A stretch of 64,000 nt of DNA from Legionella rubrilucens (GCF_001468125.1 NZ_LNYT01000022.1:332160-396159); one strand, 5' to 3'. Counted from the first letter of the stretch, positions 40,132 to 49,322 are shown. The notes: generated by a model not told the origin, from the sequence alone. Translations and numbers: made by a program.

Positions 40132-41181
40132 ATGTCGTTGGGCAAAAAGCTCAGTTTTCTTACCGGGTATCTGTTGCTTTTACTGCCGTTGGCCGGTTTT
40201 TTCTTAGGCGGAATTTATAATTTCCTCGCTTTTTTCGTTCTGTTTACCAGCGTTCCTGTGATTGATTACTGGGTGAGGGATGCCAGCAATGCCCCGGCGC
40301 CTGAGGAAAAAGCAATCGCCAATGATCCTTATTTTTCAGCCATTGTTTATGCTTATGTCCCAGTGCAATGCCTGTTATTGTTGTTTTCTGTCTATGTGGT
40401 CAGCCATGTCCCCTTAAGATGGTATGAATGGCTGGGTTACAGCTTATCCATTGGACTCATCACCGGTGGATTAGGTATCACGCTGGCGCATGAGTTAATG
40501 CATAAAAAAGGCCGCTTGCAGCAATTCCTCAGTCAATGCCTGCTGGTTATGGTGTGTTATGGGCACTTTATGATTGAACACGTCCGCGGCCACCATGTGC
40601 GGGTAGCTACCCCGGATGATCCGGCCTCTGCTCCTCTGGGAATCAGCGTTTATCGTTTTATTCCCCGCTCCATTATTGGTTCGTTTCAATCGGCCTGGCA
40701 TCTTGAAAAACAGCGCCTTAATAGAAAAGGGTATTCCTTCCACAGCCTCCACAATCAATTCCTCTGGATTATCGGAGCCCCCTTGATAATAGCTATAGTC
40801 CTTTATGGTTATGGCGGTCTGTCCGCACTCGGTTTTTTCCTGCTTCAATCACTGGTTGCCATTGTTTTACTGGAAATGGTCAACTACATCGAACATTACG
40901 GTCTTAGGCGTAAGCGATTACCTAATGGCCATTATGAACCGGTTTCAAACCAGCATTCCTGGAATGCCAATCACTGGTTGAGTAACGTCATTCTGTTCCA
41001 TCTCCAACGTCACTCCGATCACCATGCGCAGGGTGCAAAACCCTACCAGATTTTGCGCCATTGCGATGAGAGTCCCCAACTGCCGTCCGGTTACCTGGGC
41101 ATGATCATGTTGTCTCTGGTGCCTCCGCTCTGGTTTGCGGTTATGGACAAGCGGGCACTCCATTATCGTCAAGGCGAGTAA
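40132..41181 (+). CDS. AlkB-family alkane/fatty-acyl monooxygenase-like membrane diiron enzyme
   Basis: This 349-residue integral membrane diiron enzyme carries every histidine motif of AlkB: HELMH (120-124), EHVRGHH (149-155), NYIEHYGL (251-258) and LQRHSDHHA (291-299). Such enzymes put oxygen on terminal carbons of alkanes or related chains. About six hydrophobic helices frame the site. No rubredoxin or rubredoxin reductase gene is nearby to supply electrons. In a Legionella-like bacterium a lipid or hydrocarbon substrate from the host is possible, but the natural substrate is not evident. The symbol alkB would fit the family but the function is unproven. Confidence 0.88.
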   Translation: MSLGKKLSFLTGYLLLLLPLAGFFLGGIYNFLAFFVLFTSVPVIDYWVRDASNAPAPEEKAIANDPYFSAIVYAYVPVQCLLLLFSVYVVSHVPLRWYEWLGYSLSIGLITGGLGITLAHELMHKKGRLQQFLSQCLLVMVCYGHFMIEHVRGHHVRVATPDDPASAPLGISVYRFIPRSIIGSFQSAWHLEKQRLNRKGYSFHSLHNQFLWIIGAPLIIAIVLYGYGGLSALGFFLLQSLVAIVLLEMVNYIEHYGLRRKRLPNGHYEPVSNQHSWNANHWLSNVILFHLQRHSDHHAQGAKPYQILRHCDESPQLPSGYLGMIMLSLVPPLWFAVMDKRALHYRQGE

Positions 41182-41246
41182 TCCCTCTTTCAAATTGGCA
41201 AAGACAGCGATATAAATTAATTTTGATCATGTTATTAAGGACTTGT

Positions 41247-42041
41247 ATGTCAAAACGTCATCTGTTGTTCACTCTGTCTTTCCTTGCCTCAAGCACACTG
41301 ATGGCAACCCCATTGGGACAGGTCACTGTTGCTGATCCAGTACTTGGCAGCCGTCAATTGGTTTATGAACAAATCAATGATTACGCGGTCGTTGAGGGCG
41401 ATATTCTGATTGCCAAAGCGGCTGATTTAAAACGGCATAGTGCGGTCATCCGGCCCAAGGTCGGCGGCAGCCGCTGGACTCATGGCATTGTACCCTTTGA
41501 AATCGCCGAAGAATTACCGTTTAAAAATAAACTTGCCGTCATGCAGGCCATTGCCCACTGGCAAGAGCATACCGCACTTGAATTCGTTGAACTGACCTCA
41601 AAAAATCGCGCACAGTACCCTGATTTTATCGCGTTTATTCCAGCCGAAGGCACCACCTGCTCGTCGTATGTCGGCAAACAGGGGGGACGTCAGGAAATTA
41701 ACCTCGCGCCGCGTTGTACGACCATGAATACGGCGCATGAAATCGGCCATGCCTTAGGCCTGTGGCATGAACAATCCCGCGCTGACAGAGCTAGTTATAT
41801 TCACATCGTCTGGGAAAACATTGAGGACGATCATCGGTATAACTTCGATCAGCATTTGACAGACGGCAAAGACATCGGCGAGTATGACTACCAGTCTATC
41901 ATGCATTACGGCCCTTATGCTTTTTCCAAAAATGGTCAAAAGACTATTATTCCCTTGGTGGAGGGGGTCGAAATTGGTCAAAGGAGTCATTTAAGTGAAA
42001 AAGATATTGCAGCAATTGATGCCATGTACCCGGAAATCTAA
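41247..42041 (+). CDS. legP: Astacin-family (M12A) zinc metalloprotease, LegP-like effector
   Basis: LegP is a Dot/Icm effector with a eukaryote-like astacin protease domain. The 264-residue product (ATG 41247, AAGGA upstream) begins MSKRHLLFTLSFLASSTLMATP, which reads as a signal peptide. The astacin zinc site HEIGHALGLWHEQSR has its His ligands at 164, 168 and 174, and the Met-turn SIMHYG is at 217-222. Location near the origin matches L. pneumophila legP (lpg2999) as I remember it. The visible signal-like N-terminus raises the question of how it reaches the type IV system. It is followed by an overlapping small secreted-protein gene. Confidence 0.9.
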   Translation: MSKRHLLFTLSFLASSTLMATPLGQVTVADPVLGSRQLVYEQINDYAVVEGDILIAKAADLKRHSAVIRPKVGGSRWTHGIVPFEIAEELPFKNKLAVMQAIAHWQEHTALEFVELTSKNRAQYPDFIAFIPAEGTTCSSYVGKQGGRQEINLAPRCTTMNTAHEIGHALGLWHEQSRADRASYIHIVWENIEDDHRYNFDQHLTDGKDIGEYDYQSIMHYGPYAFSKNGQKTIIPLVEGVEIGQRSHLSEKDIAAIDAMYPEI

Positions 42042-42441
42042 CCGCTGGTGGTTGCTCGCCGCCCTGGCAGCAGGGATTGACCCGGCCCTGGCGGCAATCA
42101 ATTGCAGCCATCTTGACGGCATCTGGCAAGGGACTTTAACTGATTTTAGCGCGGTTAAATTAACCATTGCACCTAAAACAGCCCAAAGCAAACTGGGTTT
42201 TATCCAGTTTGTGGACAGTCGCTCGCAAAACCGAAGTTATGATGTGAACGAAGCCGCCTGCCAGGTGCTCTCCGATAAATCAGTCTCCGTCACCTTTTAC
42301 CGTAACCGCGGCGGCGCCGAGGTCAATCTTAAGGTGTACCTGGCCGGCAACAGTGACGGCAAGCTCCTGCAAGTACCGCTTTTTTCCGTAAGGGAAAACC
42401 GTAAATACGAAAAAGTCAGCGGCACCTTAAGCAAGGGTTAA
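41995..42441 (+). CDS. Small secreted hypothetical protein overlapping legP
   Basis: This 148-residue protein has a signal peptide (MKKILQQLMPCTRKSNRWWLLAALAAGIDPALA). After processing about 110 residues remain, beta-rich, with Cys37 and Cys83 as a possible disulphide (INCSHLDGIWQGTL...). I do not recognise it. GTG 41995 has AAGGAG eight bases upstream and puts the start 47 bases inside legP in another frame; ATG 42019 is the alternative. The overlap implies co-expression with legP. Confidence 0.7.
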   Translation: MKKILQQLMPCTRKSNRWWLLAALAAGIDPALAAINCSHLDGIWQGTLTDFSAVKLTIAPKTAQSKLGFIQFVDSRSQNRSYDVNEAACQVLSDKSVSVTFYRNRGGAEVNLKVYLAGNSDGKLLQVPLFSVRENRKYEKVSGTLSKG

Positions 42442-42446
42442 CTGGC

Positions 42447-44048
42447 TTAAAAACCCGAGAGAGCAAGGGTGTCGGCATCCTGTGGGTGATTTTCATCCAC
42501 AGGATTTTCCACATCAATGGCAACAAGCGAATTTTCGCCGTCCATCGGCGTCATCTCAAACACCTCCGGTTCCTGAGAGGCATTCTTTTTCTTGCAGTAG
42601 GCATTCAATAATTCGTAGACGGCATACATAGCAATCATTACAACGGCGGCCTGCCAGCAGAATACAAACATTGCAAGAATCGCCGTTGGAATCACCGTGT
42701 TTTTAAAGATCGTAAAGAAAAATTCATTCCTTGCTGCCTGATACTCTTCCAACACGCGTTTCAGATCGCCAGCAGGGACATTTTCTATATGCGCTTGTTG
42801 TAACCGCAGGCTTTTTTCCTTGTAATTGTTGTAGGCGCCATCGGATAAATACATTGCCACTGCCACCATGCACACCGCATAAGAAACCACAATCAATGCC
42901 GGGGATGCAAACAGCATGGAGGCTGAAAACCCTGCACCCAGCATCAGCGCCGCAGCGGCGTTAAATAAGAAGGTGGAATTTTTAGCCTGCCAACTGATTT
43001 CAAGGTTTTTAAGCTGCCGGGTGAGCAGGTGATATCGCTCCAAATCCTTCATGTGTAAACAATGCTGCTGCTCGGCCGTATACTGCGCCTTTTTCGTGTT
43101 GTACTCTTCCTCTGCCAAATGGCGGCGCCAGAGAATCAGTGCAAAATCAAAGAGCATGAATCCTGCCGTTATCCATCCTGCTGCCGCGGCAGAAATATGA
43201 AAAACCTGAGCATAGTTGGTCACGCCGTTGACGACTGCCCACACGATATCATTTAAAAACACGGGATGGCGTTTGTAGATTTCGAGATAAAAACGTTCCT
43301 TGAGCGGCAGTGATTTTTCTTCCTTGGACGAGCCGGCCATGTGTTTAATGGTCACCAGGCCATTGAGAAACAGGCGTGCCAAAAAGAATCCGACGCTTAA
43401 CCCTCTGAATATCGAGTTAGGCGCTTCAAGGGTTTCAACCACCCCATCCACATCAATGTTTTTACCAATCGCGTTTTCAAGCAGTTCGAGAATCTTGACG
43501 TCACGCAGCAAGCGCAGGGAATTGGTGAAGGTCAGGCGGCAAAAGACCCAGTAAATACGAATAATGTTATAAAATCCGACTTTATCCCGTAATTTGGACA
43601 ACTGGGTGGGGGTTTTGAACAGCTCAACCACGTCATTGCTTACCGCTTTACCCACACGGGTCAAAAAGGCATCGTCTTTCTTATTTTCTCTGACAACCCT
43701 TTCTCCCTTAAGACTGGCTTTAATTTTATCGGCAATGGCCCTGTATTCCTGAGCCTTGGCTTTCTGGCCATAATGCCTGTGGTACGTTTCAAGCATCAGG
43801 GCACAGGAATAACAATACAGCCAAAAATCCCGTCGGTTTTTCTTTTTCGCTTTCAAGCTCGCAAAAAGCTGTTCGAACTCCTGCTGTAAAAGGAGATGAT
43901 TTCTGGCAATGAAGGGATAGTCCGATTTTTTGGCATAGTTTTCAGCAAACTCAACAAGATTTTTTCCTTTTTTTAACTCAGCAGCCGCCTTATCAAAAAA
44001 TGTATTTTTATTCTCGTAGAATGCTTCGTACTGTAAGGCGTAAACCAT
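42447..44048 (-). CDS. Hypothetical membrane protein, 533 aa
   Basis: I do not recognise this protein. Residues 1-200 are helical and charged with many aromatics. Hydrophobic segments are at about 211-232, 266-310, 362-402 and 451-482, with charged coiled stretches between 308-360 and 405-450. The last 45 residues are acidic (EPEVFEMTPMDGENSLVAIDVENPVDENHPQDAD). The absence of a signal peptide, clustered hairpin-like hydrophobic pairs and an acidic tail are seen in several Legionella effectors that sit in host membranes, but no direct evidence supports that here. It is a monocistronic unit. Confidence 0.8.
   Translation of the reverse strand: MVYALQYEAFYENKNTFFDKAAAELKKGKNLVEFAENYAKKSDYPFIARNHLLLQQEFEQLFASLKAKKKNRRDFWLYCYSCALMLETYHRHYGQKAKAQEYRAIADKIKASLKGERVVRENKKDDAFLTRVGKAVSNDVVELFKTPTQLSKLRDKVGFYNIIRIYWVFCRLTFTNSLRLLRDVKILELLENAIGKNIDVDGVVETLEAPNSIFRGLSVGFFLARLFLNGLVTIKHMAGSSKEEKSLPLKERFYLEIYKRHPVFLNDIVWAVVNGVTNYAQVFHISAAAAGWITAGFMLFDFALILWRRHLAEEEYNTKKAQYTAEQQHCLHMKDLERYHLLTRQLKNLEISWQAKNSTFLFNAAAALMLGAGFSASMLFASPALIVVSYAVCMVAVAMYLSDGAYNNYKEKSLRLQQAHIENVPAGDLKRVLEEYQAARNEFFFTIFKNTVIPTAILAMFVFCWQAAVVMIAMYAVYELLNAYCKKKNASQEPEVFEMTPMDGENSLVAIDVENPVDENHPQDADTLALSGF
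42477..42505 (+). terminator. Inverted repeat past the legP unit
   Basis: ATCCTGTGG and CCACAGGAT pair with an 11-base loop and are followed on the plus strand by TTTTCC. It lies 36 bases after the 148-aa gene stop, inside the last codons of the convergent 533-aa gene. It is a plausible terminator for the legP unit that is also coding on the other strand. Confidence 0.45.
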
Positions 44049-44196
44049 CTGATTGCCCCTCTTCTTAGGTTGATATTAAACGTGTGGCTTGAAGTTCCCA
44101 AAGAAATCATTATGTATTTATTTTTTTCATGTTGCAAGCTCACAACCAATTGTGTTTATAAATAACTAATTATTGCTTTTTTTTAGCTAACCCTGT

Positions 44197-45249
44197 TTAC
44201 CATAAAGTGGATAACAGGCTGGCATCATAAGCCAATAATGGACGCTGCGTTTTAAAGCGCTCGACCAGATCGGGATTGGCAATGAACGGCCGGCCGATAG
44301 CAATTAAATCAAAATCACCCTTATCAATACCTTGCGCGGCACGCTCCAGCGTGTAACCACCCGAGGCAATGACAGTGCCATCGTAAACGTGGCGAATAAA
44401 TTCAGTCATTGTCTTGTTGCCAAGCTCACTGAATTGAACGCTGTCATCAAAATTACCCGTATGCACATAGGCCGGCTGGATTTCATTGAGTTGTTGCAAT
44501 AAATACTGAAATACCTCGGCATCGCGCGAATCACCTGCGATTTCATTCAAATAGGCACCGGGCGATAACCGCAACCCCACCCGCTCTGCGCCGATGGCGG
44601 CAACACAGGCACTGACCACCTCCAGGGCAAAGCGCGCTTTATCGCGGAAAGTACGGCCATAGTCATCGCCACGAAGGTTGGTGTGGTAGTGAAGAAACTG
44701 ATCAATCAAATAGCCATTGGCGCCATGAAGTTCAATACCATCAAACCCCGCTTCCATGGCATTCCGGGCAGCCGTGGCATAACTTGCAATTAACGAATGA
44801 ATCTCAGCCAGTGAGGCTTCCCGTGATGTCCCATAGTGCAAATCCTTCATGCGAGCGACTTTTCCTTTCATCGTCGTGGCCGAGGGTGACAGCGGTAATT
44901 GACCATTTAAGAAGAACGGATGCGATACCCTGCCCACGTGCCAAATCTGCAGAAAAATTTTCCCCTGCCGGGCATGCACCGCCTTAGTCACCGCCTGCCA
45001 GCCTTTGATCTGAGCGGCCGTATAAATACCCGGAACATGACTGTAGCCGCGACCGTCTGGGCGGATAATGGTTCCTTCCGTAATGATTAATCCTGCATCA
45101 GCCCGTCTGGCATAATAATCTGCCATAGCCGGCGTGGGACTTAAATCATCATTCGCCATATTGCGTGTCATCGGCGCCATGACAAGGCGGTTTTTTAACT
45201 GAACGAAGTCATTCAGTTGATAGGGTTGTAACAAGGTTTGCAGTGACAT
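44197..45249 (-). CDS. Old Yellow Enzyme-family alkene reductase
   Basis: This 350-residue FMN-dependent NAD(P)H oxidoreductase (NemA/OYE group) reduces activated C=C bonds in unsaturated aldehydes, ketones or nitro compounds. Visible motifs are RLVMAPMTRN (FMN loop), FLQIWHVGRVSH, ELHGANGYLIDQFL (substrate His-Asn pair) and AIGRPFIANPDLV near the C-terminus. It lies 63 bases downstream of an ArsR-type repressor gene. The gap holds a 6-8-6 inverted repeat matching the one in front of the repressor, so electrophile-induced expression is likely. Confidence 0.92.
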   Translation of the reverse strand: MSLQTLLQPYQLNDFVQLKNRLVMAPMTRNMANDDLSPTPAMADYYARRADAGLIITEGTIIRPDGRGYSHVPGIYTAAQIKGWQAVTKAVHARQGKIFLQIWHVGRVSHPFFLNGQLPLSPSATTMKGKVARMKDLHYGTSREASLAEIHSLIASYATAARNAMEAGFDGIELHGANGYLIDQFLHYHTNLRGDDYGRTFRDKARFALEVVSACVAAIGAERVGLRLSPGAYLNEIAGDSRDAEVFQYLLQQLNEIQPAYVHTGNFDDSVQFSELGNKTMTEFIRHVYDGTVIASGGYTLERAAQGIDKGDFDLIAIGRPFIANPDLVERFKTQRPLLAYDASLLSTLW

Positions 45250-45276
45250 ACAGCCTCCATTAATCGGTTAATTTAA

Positions 45277-45296
45277 ATATTGCAAATTCCCGATAT
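45277..45296. promoter_or_regulatory. Probable ArsR-type operator in front of the alkene reductase gene
   Basis: ATATTG, eight bases, CGATAT: one mismatch from the perfect inverted repeat upstream of the repressor gene at 45622-45641, with identical spacing. It sits 28 bases before the reductase start on the minus strand. Confidence 0.6.
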
Positions 45297-45312
45297 ATTG
45301 ACCTAAATTTTT

Positions 45313-45612
45313 TTACAGCACGTCTTTTAATGCCGCCAGGAATTCGGCAATGAGTTTTTGGTTTAGCTTACAATAAGTCCACTGGCCACGGCGCTCCATG
45401 CTGATAAGACCGGCTTGTTGCAGTTGCGACAGGTATTGCGAAACCGTCGATTGCGATAAACCCGATTTTTTTTCAATCAGACCGACACAAACACCATCAG
45501 CGATGACATCGCAATGCGCCGAACTGAAATGTTTTCCCGGTTCCTTAAGCCAGCCAAGAATTTTTAAACGCTTCTCATTCGCCAGGGCTTTAAGCACTAA
45601 ATGAATATTCAT
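45313..45612 (-). CDS. ArsR-family winged-helix repressor
   Basis: This 99-residue winged helix-turn-helix protein starts MNIHLVLKALANEKRLKILGWL. The recognition helix region is KSGLSQSTVSQYLSQLQQAGLISMERRGQWTYCKL. Cysteines 34, 42 and 86 could sense thiol-reactive compounds or metal, though the classic ELCVCDL motif of ArsR is absent. It lies directly upstream of the Old Yellow Enzyme gene in the same direction. Matching inverted repeats before both genes suggest autoregulation and control of the reductase, as in NemR/NemA-type systems by analogy only. Confidence 0.88.
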   Translation of the reverse strand: MNIHLVLKALANEKRLKILGWLKEPGKHFSSAHCDVIADGVCVGLIEKKSGLSQSTVSQYLSQLQQAGLISMERRGQWTYCKLNQKLIAEFLAALKDVL

Positions 45613-45621
45613 AATCTGATT

Positions 45622-45641
45622 ATATCGGAATATTACGATAT
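45622..45641. promoter_or_regulatory. Operator-like inverted repeat upstream of the ArsR gene
   Basis: ATATCG, eight bases, CGATAT is a perfect 6-8-6 inverted repeat starting nine bases upstream of the repressor start codon. The same arrangement recurs at 45277-45296. It overlaps the expected promoter. Confidence 0.65.
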
Positions 45642-45726
45642 GTCAATTAAGACTATTGATTGGGCTGCATGGATTAATTTAGTATATATTGCTATTTTTT
45701 ACAGCATCGAATAACCAGGAGGGTTC

Positions 45727-46659
45727 ATGTTCAGTAAATCACAACCAACGAGAATTCAGTTATCACCGCAACAACAGGGCGGCGATTGCGGTTATCAGGT
45801 CATCACCCTTGGCCTTTTTTACTTAGCCCTTCGCGCTGCATCCTCATCCTCTTTACAGGAACGGCTTGATAACAGCAAAGCGCTCGCTTGCCTGCTAACC
45901 TCCGTCATTCCGCCGGTACCTCACATCCTCCTACAGGATAAATCCTCAGGCAATGCAAAGAATCTGCTTCATCATGTGCAGGCAGTTGCCTCAGGCACCT
46001 GGGACAGTCCTGGCTTTGATGAAATTCTGTCATCTTTTACTGTGGCATTAAAACAGAGAGCCTCTCAGTCAACCTGGTTACCTGAACAGGTGAAGCAAAA
46101 AATCAAAAGTGGTCTCTGGTTCGACGATTACTGCTGTTGGGAAAATTACCCCAGCTTTAAAGCAATTAAAGAAAAAGTGATATGCCAAATGGATGAGCTT
46201 TACGCCAGGTTGAGCAAAAAAGATGCCTGCGATTTTGAAAAAATTCAGGAAGTCATGTTTAATTCCCGTGTTACCGTATGCAATCAATTAAGCGATGAGG
46301 AATTGCTTGAACCGGTGAATGAAGTTATCCGGAGGCATTATCAGGATGTGTTTAAAAAGGCCTGGTTGGATTGTGCGTTTTTAAAAGCGTTGACCGCCGA
46401 TTTACTGGGCTGCGCTGACCTTTTTTTTTCAGGGAGTGACGTGATGATTACCGGTTGTGCCACAGACAGCAATCATTGGTCCATTGAGTTACCCGGGAAT
46501 GAGGCAAGTGAAAAACTCATCAGCCTTTATCAGCAGGGTTACCAGAAGACTCTTTCCATTCATCGCATTTATCCTAACAACAGCAACTGCTTTTTTAAGG
46601 CACCATTAGAAAACAACCAGGAAAAAATCAAGCCCATTACCCTGAGCTTTACTTCATGA
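45727..46659 (+). CDS. Putative Lot/OTU-like cysteine protease, paralogue A
   Basis: This 310-residue protein has GGDCGYQ at the N-terminus (candidate nucleophile C21 heading a helix) and DSNHWSIEL far downstream (candidate H250 on a strand). A helical stretch of about 225 residues separates them. Legionella Lot-type OTU deubiquitinases have this layout: nucleophile near the N-terminus, a long helical insertion, then the His. That assignment is inference from motif order; other papain-fold hydrolases are possible. AGGAGGG precedes the ATG. It is homologous to the convergent next gene and overlaps it by six bases. No signal peptide is seen. Candidate Dot/Icm effector. Confidence 0.8.
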   Translation: MFSKSQPTRIQLSPQQQGGDCGYQVITLGLFYLALRAASSSSLQERLDNSKALACLLTSVIPPVPHILLQDKSSGNAKNLLHHVQAVASGTWDSPGFDEILSSFTVALKQRASQSTWLPEQVKQKIKSGLWFDDYCCWENYPSFKAIKEKVICQMDELYARLSKKDACDFEKIQEVMFNSRVTVCNQLSDEELLEPVNEVIRRHYQDVFKKAWLDCAFLKALTADLLGCADLFFSGSDVMITGCATDSNHWSIELPGNEASEKLISLYQQGYQKTLSIHRIYPNNSNCFFKAPLENNQEKIKPITLSFTS

Positions 46660-47919
46660 ATAATCAGGCGTGTTACCACTGCCCTTGAGCGTGTCGGATT
46701 TTATTGATGTTGTTGCAAAAAAGCCTGTCAATCTCGTCGTTTGGGAAGCCTGTGTTTTTTTCATTATCTTAATTTCTTCCTTCAGACTCTCAATTTTACT
46801 TTGACTCTCGCTGATGGATTTACTGATAACGACCAGACTGGTGTAACCAGGCAACAAGCTCTCCTCGTCCGCTAAAAAAGGCAATAAGGCCGCAGTAATG
46901 GTTGGCTCATCCGGGGGCTCTGTCTCAAAATACCCAAGGGCTAAGACTTCCTCGCTGGCGGATTTCATTTGTGCCTGAACAGTCCGTAATGTTGCCTTGA
47001 ATTCATCAAGGTTTTTTTCCTGAACTTTGAGCAAATCCTTTAAAGTCTCTTTTTTGTCATGCAGCATTTCAACGGATTTGTCCCTGACGATAAAACGCTC
47101 AATGACCCGTAAATCTCTCGTATACCCTTTATTCGCAGTATTAAGGAGCAGGGTGCTCTCCTCATCATCCGGCAAATCAAGATACCAGTGACTATCTGAA
47201 GTGCCCTTACTGGTTATTTCAACTCCTTTTTCATTGAATAGCAGCGTACTGGATGCGAACAACGTCTGACAAAGAAATTCAAGGAACCCTCGATCAACCC
47301 ATGCTTTCTTTGAACCAGGACCATAATGACATTTAATAACTTCGTCTGCCATTTTTTCTAATTCGTTTTCTTTCAGACTTTGGCAGACTTCGAGGGTTGC
47401 TTTAAAGCGAATTTCCCCAGCCTCTTCAACTCCAACTGCACGATTCCCTGCGATTTCGCTCATACGATCAAAGACACGATGTTCCAATTTTTTAAAAGAC
47501 GGCAGTGTATTCCAATCGCCATGATTAACACTCCAGGCACCTTCCTGAATAACCCTTGTAAAGTAGTCTCGACCCCAGGAACTGTGCATCAGGGCATTAC
47601 GCAAGGCGTTGCTGAAATCATTCAATAATTCATTATAACTAATCCTGTCCCAGTCTTTCGATGCCATGGCATCGAGCATTTTTCTCAATGTATTCACATT
47701 CTCATTCGATGAGAAAATATTCGTTTCCATGGACTGAAGGATATCCGACAGGACCAGGCTTTCATTCAGTGTTTTTTCAAGGCAGTCTTCATTCTGAGAC
47801 GCCAAGACAAGATAGAGTATGCCGGTAAAAAGGGCATAGTAGCCGCAGTCGCCGGCATTAAAGGGCGGTTCCAGTTTAATCCGTTTGACTTGGGATTTGG
47901 TTTCGGATTTTTGTTGCAT
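46654..47919 (-). CDS. Putative Lot/OTU-like cysteine protease with coiled-coil tail, paralogue B
   Basis: This 421-residue protein aligns with paralogue A over its first 275 residues: AGDCGYYALFTGILYLVL (candidate C25), LPSFKKLEHRVFDRM, KKAWVDRGFLEFL and SDSHWYLDLP (candidate H244). Residues about 285-400 are an extra charged coiled coil (KDLLKVQEKNLDEFKATL, ISKSISESQSKIESLKEEIKIMKK), absent from A, which may bind a partner. A TTTAATATT sequence close to the PmrA consensus lies about 50 bases upstream. The two genes face each other tail to tail, so the duplication was inverted or later rearranged. Confidence 0.8.
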   Translation of the reverse strand: MQQKSETKSQVKRIKLEPPFNAGDCGYYALFTGILYLVLASQNEDCLEKTLNESLVLSDILQSMETNIFSSNENVNTLRKMLDAMASKDWDRISYNELLNDFSNALRNALMHSSWGRDYFTRVIQEGAWSVNHGDWNTLPSFKKLEHRVFDRMSEIAGNRAVGVEEAGEIRFKATLEVCQSLKENELEKMADEVIKCHYGPGSKKAWVDRGFLEFLCQTLFASSTLLFNEKGVEITSKGTSDSHWYLDLPDDEESTLLLNTANKGYTRDLRVIERFIVRDKSVEMLHDKKETLKDLLKVQEKNLDEFKATLRTVQAQMKSASEEVLALGYFETEPPDEPTITAALLPFLADEESLLPGYTSLVVISKSISESQSKIESLKEEIKIMKKTQASQTTRLTGFFATTSIKSDTLKGSGNTPDYS

Positions 47920-47981
47920 GGTGAATGGCTTAAATTACAACATATGTGTAATTAATATACACCACGAATATTAAAGGAAGA

Positions 47982-49322
47982 TTATTTCCCTATACAGAAG
48001 CTTGAGAATATTTTTCCAAGCAAATCATCGGTTGTGAACTCGCCGGTAATTTCATTTAAGGCTTGGTGAGCCAGGCGCAGATCATCCGCCAGCAATTCAC
48101 CAGCTTTTGCTTCCTGCAATTGCAACTGGCCACTAAGCAATAATTCTTCTGCCTGTTTAAGGGCTGCCAAATGACGCCGTCTCGCAATAAATTGGCCCTC
48201 TGTGGGTTGGTAACCCGCCAATTCTTTGATTTTAGTTTTCAATAAGTCAATTCCAATCCCTGATTTGGCTGATAAGTAAATGTCATTGCCCTGTTGAGAA
48301 GGTTCACGATTGGCTTTATCAATTTTATTAAATACCTTGATGATAGGCACATTCGAAGGGAGTTGTTTCTGAATCGCCTGACTGAGCTCAGTCACCTGAT
48401 GATTATCCTGAATATCGATCACCATCAGCACGCAATCGGCCCGACTGACTTCCTGCCAGGCTCGCTTAATGCCTTCTTTCTCAACGACATCATCGCTTTC
48501 TCTCAAACCGGCTGTGTCAATGAGGTGCATGGGCAGGTCATCAAGAAGAATGTGTTCGCGCATAACATCCCGCGTAGTCCCGGCAATGTCGGTAACGATG
48601 GCTACTTCGCGACCGGCCAGCGCATTGATTAAAGTCGATTTACCCGCATTGGGTTTTCCGGCAATAACTACGCCCAAGCCTTCACGAAGCAGGGAGCCCT
48701 GTGCGGCCATGGCGCCAATGGCCTGTACATCCGTCAATAAATCAGCGAGCATGCCCGCAATTTTACCGTCACCAAGAAAATCGATTTCTTCCTCTGGAAA
48801 ATCAATGGCGGCCTCAACGTACATGCGAAGGTAAATCAGTTTGTCATTCAAGGCATGGATTTTGTTTGAAAAATCACCTTGCAGAGAGCGAACAGCAAGA
48901 CGGGCCGCGGTTTCAGAACTGGCATTAATTAAATCGGCAATAGCCTCAGCCTGGGTTAAATCCATTTTGTCATTCAGGAAGGCCCGCTCAGAAAATTCAC
49001 CCGGCCGCGCCATGCGGGCGCCCAAATCCACACACCGTTTCATCAACAGATCCAAAACCACAGGAGAGCCGTGGGCATGAACTTCAACCACGTCTTCGCC
49101 GGTGAATGAATGCGGTGCCTTAAAGAAAAGAGCAAGACCGCTGTCGAGGACTTCGCTTGATGCATTAAAAAAGGAAGTATACGTTGCCAAACGCGGCTTT
49201 AACTGTTTCTTACGAGTCAAATGCAGGGCAATGGCATACGCGGCAGGACCAGAGAGTCGGATTATGCCCACTCCGCCGCGACCGGGCGGAGTGGCGATAG
49301 CAACGATGGTTTCTTCCTGCAT
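47982..49322 (-). CDS. mnmE: tRNA uridine-5-carboxymethylaminomethyl modification GTPase
   Basis: MnmE works with MnmG to modify U34 of several tRNAs. The 446-residue protein has the N-terminal folate-binding domain, the GTPase loop GKPNAGKST at 222-230, the DTAGL switch, and the C-terminal FCIGK with the functional Cys443. It lies two bases downstream of yidC as usual, but mnmG does not follow. Confidence 0.97.
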   Translation of the reverse strand: MQEETIVAIATPPGRGGVGIIRLSGPAAYAIALHLTRKKQLKPRLATYTSFFNASSEVLDSGLALFFKAPHSFTGEDVVEVHAHGSPVVLDLLMKRCVDLGARMARPGEFSERAFLNDKMDLTQAEAIADLINASSETAARLAVRSLQGDFSNKIHALNDKLIYLRMYVEAAIDFPEEEIDFLGDGKIAGMLADLLTDVQAIGAMAAQGSLLREGLGVVIAGKPNAGKSTLINALAGREVAIVTDIAGTTRDVMREHILLDDLPMHLIDTAGLRESDDVVEKEGIKRAWQEVSRADCVLMVIDIQDNHQVTELSQAIQKQLPSNVPIIKVFNKIDKANREPSQQGNDIYLSAKSGIGIDLLKTKIKELAGYQPTEGQFIARRRHLAALKQAEELLLSGQLQLQEAKAGELLADDLRLAHQALNEITGEFTTDDLLGKIFSSFCIGK

